Source: Mucilaginibacter_A sp964251965 (GTDB taxonomy: Bacteria; Bacteroidota; Bacteroidia; Sphingobacteriales; Sphingobacteriaceae). From it: 64,000 bases of DNA. Made by a program: the position numbers and the translations under genes. Location: positions 62,001 through 126,000 of the forward strand of contig CAXULQ010000009.1 of NCBI GenBank assembly GCA_964251965.1. Direction: 5' to 3'. The notes under the pieces were generated by a model. That model did no database searches. It saw nothing but the letters and a program-made list of their open reading frames with translations, and was not told where the DNA came from. This document shows, in pieces, positions 42,401-49,082 of this stretch; the first letter of the stretch is position 1; each line of letters opens with the position of its first letter.

Positions 42401-43731
42401 CGTTCGATATCCGTACCTGTGTGGAAGAAGTACTGGACCTTTTGGCAGGCAAGGCTGCACAGGCAGGGATAGACCTGGTGTACCAGATCGACCACAAGCT
42501 GCCCGCCCGGATCATCGGCGACAGTATGCGCCTGCGCCAGGTACTGATCAACCTTTTGGGCAATGCTTTAAAGTTTACCCCAAAGGGCGAGGTGTTTTTA
42601 GGGGTGATGATGGCACCGCCAGCACACGGAGACGAGCTGCAGCTTGATTTTGAAGTAAAAGATACCGGTATCGGCATCCCGGAAGAGAAGCTGGGCAAGC
42701 TGTTTAAAGCATTTTCGCAGGTAGATTCTTCTACTACCCGAAATTACGGAGGTACAGGGCTTGGCCTTGTAATCTGCGAGCGGCTGATTAACCTGATGGG
42801 CGGCAGCATTACGGTAAGCAGTGTACTCGGTGCCGGTACAACCTTCAGCTTCAACATCAAATACAAAATAAGCCAGGAAAACAAAAAGCCTTTCATAAAC
42901 ATGAACATGGCCGAAGTGGAAGGCCGCCAGGTGCTGGTTGTGGAGGACAACGCCACCAACCGCCGTATCCTGAAACTACAGTTAGAAAACTGGAAACTGA
43001 AACCTGTTATGGCACGCTCGGGCGCGGATGCGCTGGAAATATTAAACAGCAAACCCGGTTTTGACCTCGTCATCTCAGATATGCAAATGCCGGGAATGCA
43101 CGGGGTAGAACTTGCCCGACTGATCAAGGAAAAATACAAAGCATTGCCCATTATCCTGCTAAGTTCTGTGGGGGAAGAGACTAAAAATAAATATTCGGGC
43201 TTGTTTGCCTCCATCCTGACGAAACCCGTTAAGCAGCAACATTTAAGCCGGGTGATCCTATCGGCGTTGCAGCACCGGCCAATACATGCAGAAACAGGCC
43301 GCAGGCCGGATAGCCTGCTCCAAAAAAGCTTCGCCATAACCTATCCCCTGAAAATTATGGTGGCCGAGGACAACCAGATCAACCAGAAACTGATCCTGAA
43401 AGTGCTGGAGCGGCTCGGTTATACAGCCAGCCTTGCCGTAACGGGTAAAGAAGTGATCGAAATGCTAAGCCAGCAATACCACGATGTAATTTTGATGGAC
43501 ATGCAGATGCCGGAAATGGACGGCCTGGAGGCAACGCTGCATATCAGGAAACACCACGCCCGGCAGCCGGCAATCATCGCCCTCACGGCAAACGCCATGG
43601 CCGAAGACCGGGAAATATGTTTTAAGGCCGGTATGGACGATTATATTTCTAAACCGATCAAAATAGAAAAACTGATCGAAATACTGCGGCGGATTGGGGC
43701 GAAAGTTTGTACTGAAACTACAAGCCTCTAA
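39487..43731 (+). CDS. Hybrid two-component sensor kinase (Reg_prop propeller, two receivers)
   Basis: 1414 residues. Signal peptide (~1-27), then ~14 two-component regulator propeller repeats (e.g. NIWIATQVAGINKF, LWIGTRTGGVNLF) to ~690, Y_Y_Y domain (~735-810: YAALDYASADKKEYAFMLEGFEKDWNYVG), TM helix (WFRVIAVGAIVCMAYALY), coiled coil, HisKA with H909 in MSHEIRTPMNG, HATPase (NLLGNALKFTP; DTGIGIPEEKL), receiver 1 (phospho-Asp in ISDMQMPGMHG) and receiver 2 (LMDMQMPEMDGLEA). It ends there, with no AraC-type DNA-binding domain as in Bacteroides HTCS. From about residue 833 on, GC and codon use rise sharply. The natural ligand is probably a sugar, by context. Confidence 0.93.
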   Translation: MHFTFIFKKTIICFAFFLFAAPAAFSQHKAIKFEHISVSEGISQINISCIFQDSHGFMWFGTRDGLNRYDGYNFTIYRYDPKNSNTISNDFIQDITEDKSGNIWIATQVAGINKFDVRTERFTRFLHDNRNANSISDNTVNKILLDEEDNLWIATQSGGLDYYNTKKNYFKHYLHSGTDLKSVSDNSILTVSEDYKNRLWIGTRTGGVNLFDKKTQSFTRFLHNDKNPASVSDNNITAIFEDTGHRIWIGTQEKGLNLFDEKSKTFRRFLYDKNNPASLAGNHVLCINQDSNGNLWVAAENGGISILNKGANHFDNYAHDDVDNNSLSGNSIYAITKDKLGNMWLGAFSAGVNLFKKSTEKFVHYRHNASANSLSNNFVLNLAEDAAGNIWVATDGGGLNKFDPQKGTFTALKQQENGRGIAGNYVINIAEDSSRNLWVGTWANGISVLNEATRRITNYKHNPADPNSLGGNNIYTIIHTRDKNTWIGTFNDGLSMYNSKTKTFKSYRFDVKNPKSLASERIFALLEDRHNNLWVANYDSGMDLLDRKTNTFTHFRHNEKTNSISNNSVTDLFEDHKGNLWISTFSGLNLFNTQTRKFKVFTKKDGLPSDIIYAVREDKKGRLWISSNTGISMYNPVNNKFENYTTEDGLQASEFKGHSALQSRSGTLYFGGVNGFNAFDPEKITKEKGFSPVVITSFQLFNKHLTIAKNSSDPCPLKQNISYTKSITLSYNQSFISLEYAALDYASADKKEYAFMLEGFEKDWNYVGRRNMASYTNLPPGDYNFKIKYKNSAGIWSPPTPGLQIIIRPPFWATWWFRVIAVGAIVCMAYALYKSRVRQIEAQKALLEEQVTERTAEVNKQAGDLKGLNKDLLAKSEELGLLNKQLVSQTQEAEKANQAKSIFLATMSHEIRTPMNGVLGMASLLNETRLDPEQYEFTQTILHSGEALLNVINDILDFSKIESGKMELDPHPFDIRTCVEEVLDLLAGKAAQAGIDLVYQIDHKLPARIIGDSMRLRQVLINLLGNALKFTPKGEVFLGVMMAPPAHGDELQLDFEVKDTGIGIPEEKLGKLFKAFSQVDSSTTRNYGGTGLGLVICERLINLMGGSITVSSVLGAGTTFSFNIKYKISQENKKPFINMNMAEVEGRQVLVVEDNATNRRILKLQLENWKLKPVMARSGADALEILNSKPGFDLVISDMQMPGMHGVELARLIKEKYKALPIILLSSVGEETKNKYSGLFASILTKPVKQQHLSRVILSALQHRPIHAETGRRPDSLLQKSFAITYPLKIMVAEDNQINQKLILKVLERLGYTASLAVTGKEVIEMLSQQYHDVILMDMQMPEMDGLEATLHIRKHHARQPAIIALTANAMAEDREICFKAGMDDYISKPIKIEKLIEILRRIGAKVCTETTSL

Positions 43732-43755
43732 AAGAGAAAGACAACGATATTTTAA

Positions 43756-43905
43756 GAGCCTGTTTAGATTTGCCTGTAAAATTACAATGCTTCTTTTATC
43801 ACCTAAAAATCAGTGTCTTGTACGATACATCAATGTAAAAAAACACCTATTTTATGCCGGTAAAAGAAGCATAAAAAACAAATAGATCGAATTTTGAACA
43901 GGCTC
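43756..43905. mobile_element. MITE copy B (150 bp)
   Basis: Ends GAGCCTGTTTAGATTT (from 43756) and ATTTTGAACAGGCTC (to 43905), TAA on both flanks. Inner facing motifs ATGCTTCTTTTA (43787-43798) and TAAAAGAAGCAT (43861-43872). It lies 25 bp after the kinase stop codon and may act as its terminator hairpin. Confidence 0.85.
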
Positions 43906-43972
43906 TAATAATTTATTGGTCCTGCTGAAGCAAACGTCCCGCAGCTCTCAAGTATTATAAAAGGTAGATATT

Positions 43973-44119
43973 TTAGAAATGTAGATGCAAAAAAAGCACA
44001 CCTGCACCAGGTTTAGAAAATAAGCTGCCAGTAAAATGATCATCCCCGATAAATCCTAACCAATCTGTTTGTGTTATCGGGTATTTGATTATAAACCCTT
44101 TTTCTTTTTGAAGGATTGT
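43973..44119 (-). other. Open but start-less frame, possible gene remnant
   Basis: 48 codons with no ATG, between in-frame stops, reading ..ILQKEKGFIIKYPITQTDWLGFIG.. SKPGAGVLFLHLHF. The composition looks like real protein (W, GFIGDDHF), suggesting the 3' scrap of a lost gene upstream of the MFS transporter stop. Family not recognised. Confidence 0.25.
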
Positions 44120-44169
44120 TTATGTTTCAGATTTTAAAATAGGTGATTAATATGCGCCCTTGCTTCCAT

Positions 44170-45489
44170 TTAAGCAAGCAGGTCTTTATCTCGTGGGCGC
44201 GATCCAAACAATGCGTAAGAGAGCATCAACAACTCACAGATCACGGCAAGGCTCCATGTCCATCTCCAGGTGCCAAACAGATCTGCTAAACCGCCTTGCA
44301 ACAGCGTGAACACCGCGCCACCGAACACTGCCGATACAAAAACCCCCGACGCTTTTGATGTGTATTTTTTTAGCCCTTTTATAGCCAGCGAGTAGATACA
44401 GCTCCACATGGATGAATGTAAAAGCCCCATAGCTACCAAAAACCATAAATTTTGGGTAACGATTGCCATAGTTGCAAATATTGCCGCGATAACAGTGGTA
44501 ACAGTTAATTGTGTTCTCGCTGATATCTTAGTGAAAAAACTCGATATCGCCCTTCCCACTAAAAATCCCCCCCAGTATAACGTAGATAGCAAGGCGTGTA
44601 TCCCTAAATCCATTCCACCAATGATGATCTGGGTTTTACCAAAAAAGGTTATCGGGTGCCCTGATTGCATCAATTCAAAAGCATTTAAATTGATATTAGC
44701 ACCAATTGAAACTTCCGTTCCAACGTAAAAAAAAATAGCCAGCACACCCAAAGCGAAATGTTTAAACGACCATATGCTTCTTTCGAGCTTTTGTCCGCCG
44801 GGTGCTCTCGTATTTGGGATGTCCGGTATGTCAAGCTTACTGGTTATCAAAATAACAGTTAAAATACAGAGGATCAAAACTGATAGCGGTATCAGTAACT
44901 GTTTAATGTGTACACTCATTATCGATATACCACTGAACATTACAAGGGTTACAAAAAAAGGTGCTGATGTTGTCCCTATGGAATTAATCGCAGTTGTAAT
45001 GTTTAACCGTTGCACAGGCTGTGTGCCGGGCAAATCATAAGATGCTACGTAGGGGTTTACAACCACCTGAATGATAGCTGCCGATGTGCCCATTAAATAG
45101 GAACCGGTAAGGAAAATGAAAAAACCATAAGGTACAATCGCATTTGCAAAATGCAGCGTAAGATTAGAAAACCTAAAACCGAACCACGACGAGCACAAGT
45201 ACATCGACAAGCCGGATAATATAAAAAAAAGGCCCCGCATGATAGTCTTTTTATATCCGAAGGCATTTACCCATTTACTGCCCAATGTCCCGTTTATAAG
45301 GTACCCTAAAAAAAAGAAGAAGGATATCAGGGTGGTTAGCGTATTTCGCAGGCTTCCTGCATGATTTAAAAACGTGAACTTTAAGGGGGCTTGCAGCTGT
45401 TCATTAACAGTTGTTAAAAAACCTACGATGAAGTAAATAAAAGTAACGATTACGTAGGGTAATATGCTTTTGTTGGTTTTAGATACCAT
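44170..45489 (-). CDS. MFS sugar transporter (FucP-like)
   Basis: 439 residues, about 12 membrane segments. FTTVNEQLQAPLKFTFLNHAG in loop 1 and GTSAAIIQVVVNPYVASYDLPG in the first half resemble the fucose/glucose-galactose H+ symporter group (NQ-L-PL-K and NP-YV). ISSFFTKISARTQLTV and the C-terminal half close the bundle. Imports a hexose or related polyol by proton symport (inference). 24 bp downstream of the oxidoreductase gene, so same operon, likely supplying its substrate. Confidence 0.88.
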   Translation of the reverse strand: MVSKTNKSILPYVIVTFIYFIVGFLTTVNEQLQAPLKFTFLNHAGSLRNTLTTLISFFFFLGYLINGTLGSKWVNAFGYKKTIMRGLFFILSGLSMYLCSSWFGFRFSNLTLHFANAIVPYGFFIFLTGSYLMGTSAAIIQVVVNPYVASYDLPGTQPVQRLNITTAINSIGTTSAPFFVTLVMFSGISIMSVHIKQLLIPLSVLILCILTVILITSKLDIPDIPNTRAPGGQKLERSIWSFKHFALGVLAIFFYVGTEVSIGANINLNAFELMQSGHPITFFGKTQIIIGGMDLGIHALLSTLYWGGFLVGRAISSFFTKISARTQLTVTTVIAAIFATMAIVTQNLWFLVAMGLLHSSMWSCIYSLAIKGLKKYTSKASGVFVSAVFGGAVFTLLQGGLADLFGTWRWTWSLAVICELLMLSYALFGSRPRDKDLLA

Positions 45490-45513
45490 ATTTTTAGTGA
45501 GGCTTAGATGACT

Positions 45514-46950
45514 TTAGACCAATATAGATTCCAGTACTTCTGTAATCCCTTTATCTTTGATGGAGTTAACAAAATTCAGATACAAAAGCACAAATACCTC
45601 TGTCTTTCTCAGGCTTAAACGTTTAAATGCCGACAGGTCAAGGAAATCCATAGCCTGGTCACTTTCGATCAGTGTTTGATCTTCAAATGTTAATGCCGGT
45701 TCCACGATATTGTACGCCAGCCCTTTTTCATCCACTTTATATTTTAAGTAATGCCTGTAAGACGCTATCAAAAATGCAACCCGGGTAAGATCTTTCCCGT
45801 CCCCAATCATCTTAGCCAGGTTTGGAACAATATAAACCGGGAATTTCGAAATTCCGTCGGAACATAGCCTGCCAACCTGGTCACTAACGGATGAATTTGC
45901 AAATCTTTCCATAAGCGTTTGTTTATACCAGGCCAAATCGATACCGGGCGGAGCAGGCACATATGGTGTAATGTCTATATCCATAAAATTACGGATAAAT
46001 CGAGGAATTTGTATATCATGCATAGCCTCGTCTACTTTGCGGTGTCCTTTAAGAAAAGAAGGATAGGATAGGAGTGTGTGCGATGCATTCAAGAGACTCA
46101 ATTTCATATTTTCATAGCCGGTTACATCATCGGTAAATTCTACACCAACCCGTTCCAAAGCCGGTCTGCCGGAAATAAAATTATCTTCTATTACCCACTG
46201 GCAAAAATCTTCGCAATAAACAGGAGCTTTATCATCGGCACCGCTTACACTATTGAGCCTTTCTACATCATCATCCGTTGTCGAAGGCGTTATCCGGTCA
46301 ACCATACTGTTCGGAAAAGTAACATGGGATTCTACCCAGTCCGCTAAAGCCGGATCTTGAGCTGTTATAAAGGATAGGAAAGCTTTTTTTGCCGTACTCC
46401 CGTTATGCTGTAAATTATCGCAGGATAAGATGGTAACGCCACTACAATTGTTGTCCCTGCGTATGCGAAGTCCGTCTGCTACAAACCCGAATACGGTTAG
46501 GGGCTGGTTCTTATTGTGAAGGTCATGTTTAATCTTTTCGTCATCAAGATTAAACTCATTTGTTTTCTTGTCAATATTATAGCCGCCTTCTGTAATTGTG
46601 AGGGTGATGATTTTAATTGCATCTTCTGCAATTTTTTGGACAACCATCCCAGGCTGTTCTGTGCCCCAGATCAACTCGCGCAATGAACCTATTTGATAAA
46701 CGCTGTTTTTACCATCCCTGCCGCAAACAGTTAGTGTATATTTTAGATTTTGTGATCTTAAATTTTTAACGGTTTTTTGATCGGAGTGCAGCAAGCAAAT
46801 TCCGCAAATTCCCCAGTTCTGCTGGTCACTGTCTTCCAATAACCTGTTGATATAAAATTGCTGGTGTGCCCTATGAAAGTTGCCTACGCCAATATGCAGA
46901 ATCCCCGACCGAATTGATTCGGGTTCATAGTTGTACGGAATGAAATTCAT
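45514..46950 (-). CDS. Mannitol-dehydrogenase-family oxidoreductase (fructuronate reductase/mannitol dehydrogenase type)
   Basis: 478 residues from ATG 46950 (MNFIPYNYEPESIRSG); an ATG 14 codons earlier is possible. NAD-binding LHIGVGNFHRAHQQFYINRL at the N-terminus, EDFCQWVIEDNF with the downstream catalytic region MKLSLLNASHTLLSYPSFLKGHRKVDEAM (Asn/His of the K-x4-N-x2-H motif). Interconverts a polyol or hexonate with its keto form. Operon with an MFS transporter, divergent from LacI regulator whose double operator lies between, so probably induced by the transported sugar derivative. Confidence 0.88.
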   Translation of the reverse strand: MNFIPYNYEPESIRSGILHIGVGNFHRAHQQFYINRLLEDSDQQNWGICGICLLHSDQKTVKNLRSQNLKYTLTVCGRDGKNSVYQIGSLRELIWGTEQPGMVVQKIAEDAIKIITLTITEGGYNIDKKTNEFNLDDEKIKHDLHNKNQPLTVFGFVADGLRIRRDNNCSGVTILSCDNLQHNGSTAKKAFLSFITAQDPALADWVESHVTFPNSMVDRITPSTTDDDVERLNSVSGADDKAPVYCEDFCQWVIEDNFISGRPALERVGVEFTDDVTGYENMKLSLLNASHTLLSYPSFLKGHRKVDEAMHDIQIPRFIRNFMDIDITPYVPAPPGIDLAWYKQTLMERFANSSVSDQVGRLCSDGISKFPVYIVPNLAKMIGDGKDLTRVAFLIASYRHYLKYKVDEKGLAYNIVEPALTFEDQTLIESDQAMDFLDLSAFKRLSLRKTEVFVLLYLNFVNSIKDKGITEVLESILV

Positions 46951-47026
46951 TTTTATGTTTACTAAAAGGTTGCTTGTAATATAGTTAATCATAGTAACTT
47001 AACAAACTTTCATCTAAAAATACAGT

Positions 47027-47062
47027 TTGGGAACGTTACCAATCGCCTGCAAACGTTCCCAA
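47027..47062. promoter_or_regulatory. Double LacI-family operator
   Basis: TTGGGAACGTT (47027-47037) and AACGTTCCCAA (47052-47062) are a perfect 11-bp inverted repeat; each half contains the palindrome AACGTT with the central CG typical of LacI/GalR operators, their centres 20 bp (two helical turns) apart. It lies between the divergent oxidoreductase and LacI genes. Confidence 0.75.
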
Positions 47063-47122
47063 GTGGAGATTTTTTACCAAGAGCAACTATTTATAAACGT
47101 CAATATCCTTGGCTGTAGAATT

Positions 47123-48139
47123 ATGAAACGTATCACTATAAAAGACTTATCAAAATACTTGTTGCTTTCAACATCAACGGTATCCCGCGCGCTTATGAAT
47201 GATAAAAACATACATTCGGAGACTAAGAAAAAAGTACTGGAAGCGGCAGATAAACTTGGGTACAAGCCTAATTCTGCTGCTTTGAACTTAAAATATGGAC
47301 AGTCCAAGAACGTAGGGTTTGTAGTTCCGGAAATGGTTACAACATTCTCTGCCACTGTATTACGTGGTATTCAAAATATTCTCAATCCGCTGGGCTTTAA
47401 AATTATTATTATGCAATCAGACGAGAACCCTGTTATAGAAAGACAAAATCTTTTACTTCTGGAAGATTTTAATGTAGATGCTATCATAATTAATTTATGC
47501 CACCAAACATTTAATGAGGCACTTTATAAGCAGATTTTGGAAAGGGGCACTCCATTAATATTTTTTGACAGAATACCGGGTGATTACTTAGACGTTTCAA
47601 AGGTTGTTGTAGATGATGATATAAAGGCATCGCTGATGGTTGAACATCTTATTTCGACAGGCAAGAGGAGAATTGCGCATATAATGGGATCTTCTTCCAT
47701 ACGGAACGCAACCCAAAGAGCGACTGGTTATAAAAACACCCTAAAAAAGCATAAAATCTTTGATCCTGATTTAATTATAGAGGCAGAGGGCAGCAAATTC
47801 GAAGATGGCAGAAATGCAGTGCGGCAACTCATAACCAGGAACGTTCATTTCGATGCTATTTTTGCTTTTACCGATACATTGGCTATCGGTGCAATGAACT
47901 ATCTCCTCGAACAAAATATCAAGATTCCTCAAGAGGTTGCTATCGCCAGTTTTTCAGGAACAGAGCTTTCCACCATAGTTCATCCGCAATTAACCACGGT
48001 TGAGCAACCCCTTGTAAAAATGGGTGAAGCCGCAGCCGAATTAGTGTTGGATAAAATAAAGCATCATTCCACAATAAGTAAGACTATTTGCCTTGCTTCA
48101 ACACTTGTTTACAGGTCATCAACAGTATTAAGGTTTTAG
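47123..48139 (+). CDS. LacI family transcriptional regulator
   Basis: 338 residues from ATG 47123 (MKRITIKDLSKYLLLSTSTVSRALMND). LacI helix-turn-helix TIKDLSKYLLLSTSTVSRAL with the hinge helix SAALNLKYGQSKNVGFVVPE, then the periplasmic-binding-like effector domain (QSDENPVIERQNLLLLEDFNVDAIIIN; DAIFAFTDTLAIGAMNYL; PQLTTVEQPLVKMGEAAAELVLDKI). Divergent from the oxidoreductase/MFS operon with a double operator in the 170-bp spacer; it likely represses both itself and that operon until a sugar binds. Confidence 0.94.
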   Translation: MKRITIKDLSKYLLLSTSTVSRALMNDKNIHSETKKKVLEAADKLGYKPNSAALNLKYGQSKNVGFVVPEMVTTFSATVLRGIQNILNPLGFKIIIMQSDENPVIERQNLLLLEDFNVDAIIINLCHQTFNEALYKQILERGTPLIFFDRIPGDYLDVSKVVVDDDIKASLMVEHLISTGKRRIAHIMGSSSIRNATQRATGYKNTLKKHKIFDPDLIIEAEGSKFEDGRNAVRQLITRNVHFDAIFAFTDTLAIGAMNYLLEQNIKIPQEVAIASFSGTELSTIVHPQLTTVEQPLVKMGEAAAELVLDKIKHHSTISKTICLASTLVYRSSTVLRF

Positions 48140-48226
48140 TACTTATTTGTATTTAATTAATTATTGCCTAACGATAAGATCAGCGTAATTTTACCTTGTG
48201 CGGTACTGCTGACTAGGAAAAGCTGC

Positions 48227-48388
48227 TTATCTTTTTTTATTAAGGAAAGCTTTTGCTATCCAGTCACCAATCTCACAGGGAGATCCTGTTACCAATACTT
48301 CCTTTTGTCCAATATTTACGTTTTTAGTTATCTCACACCATTGTAACGATTTGGTGAATAATTTACCCGATAAAAACAGTATCGGCCC
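48227..48388 (-). other. Start-less open frame, possible gene remnant
   Basis: About 53 codons without ATG, ending in TAA: ..SLQWCEITKNVNIGQKEVLV then TGSPCEIGDWIAKAFLNKKR. It looks like a protein C-terminus but has no start and begins at a stop near a motif copy. Convergent with lacI. Family not recognised. Confidence 0.25.
48371..48382 (+). repeat. Dispersed motif TAAAAACAGTAT (palindromic surround)
   Basis: Exact copy within CCGATAAAAACAGTATCGG, where the flanks CCGA/TCGG pair, between the convergent lacI and small-subunit genes. Confidence 0.65.
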
Positions 48389-48424
48389 TTATCTTTTAGG
48401 CAGCTCCTCAAATCCCGCACCTCC

Positions 48425-49060
48425 TCAAACTTTCACCTCCTCCATGCCGTATTGCTTCAAAACATCTTCGGGCACACCGGTCCATCTGTTTGGCGCATTA
48501 CCGGCAAAGCCGATATCTTTCAAGCCAATTTTACTGGTAAAAAACCCGGAAGCAGTCAAATCGCGCATACGGTTAAAAAAAGTAACACCTTGTACCATTT
48601 CCGGCTTTGCTTTTAACGGATAAGCGATTTCGGTAACCATTTCGACCTGCTGATGTACATTGCAATCTGCAAAAGCGTGCTGGTAACGGTTGAGGCATTG
48701 CACATCCAGCCAGTGTAAACCACCGCGCATAGGTGTTTGGTGCTCTGGTATATCTTTCACAATAAACTCTATAAAATCGGGCACTTTGGCATCGGATGCA
48801 CTTCCAGAATGCGCATCTTTAGGAATAATCAGATCTGCCAAAATGGTGATGGTTGCCATTTCGTGCTTGGTAAAAAAAGTATCGGCATTTAGTTTTTTGT
48901 CCCGTTCTATTTCAAAAGGCTGCCGGCCTGCCTCGTCTGTTGCAGGATTTGCCTTTACTTCTTCGGTTGTTTTGTTCGGATCATGCTTGCAGGCATCCAG
49001 TAATAAGGCTGTAGAAAGTGTGGTTAAGCCAATTGCTTTTAGCGAATCGCGTCTGTTCAT
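48425..49060 (-). CDS. Gluconate 2-dehydrogenase subunit 3 family protein (GMC oxidase small subunit)
   Basis: 211 residues. Starts MNRRDSLKAIGLTTLSTALLLDAC, a twin-arginine signal that also ends in a lipobox-like LLDAC. Helical body with TFFTKHEMATITILADLIIPKD, HAGGLHWLDVQC-like GGLHWLDVQC and ITEIAYPL, typical of the GLDH small subunit family needed for Tat export and folding of its GMC partner. Located 22 bp after the GMC gene; together they form a periplasmic FAD sugar dehydrogenase. Confidence 0.88.
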   Translation of the reverse strand: MNRRDSLKAIGLTTLSTALLLDACKHDPNKTTEEVKANPATDEAGRQPFEIERDKKLNADTFFTKHEMATITILADLIIPKDAHSGSASDAKVPDFIEFIVKDIPEHQTPMRGGLHWLDVQCLNRYQHAFADCNVHQQVEMVTEIAYPLKAKPEMVQGVTFFNRMRDLTASGFFTSKIGLKDIGFAGNAPNRWTGVPEDVLKQYGMEEVKV

Positions 49061-49070
49061 TTTAGGTTGA

Positions 49071-49082
49071 TAAAAGAAGCAT
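49071..49082 (+). repeat. Dispersed motif between GMC and its small subunit
   Basis: TAAAAGAAGCAT, preceded by TTTTAGGTTGA; its last base is the first base of the GMC stop codon complement. Confidence 0.65.

Noticed and set aside
41818..42698. Long minus-strand open frames (225 and 241 codons) inside the hybrid kinase
   Set aside because: They are antisense to the conserved HisKA/HATPase coding sequence and arise from its GC-rich codon use; no recognisable protein features.
47031..47057. Link between the GGAACGTTA hairpin at 1611-1642 and the LacI operators
   Set aside because: The shared AACGTTCC core in the terminator is explained by its own hairpin, and no LacI-type gene or operator spacing is found there.
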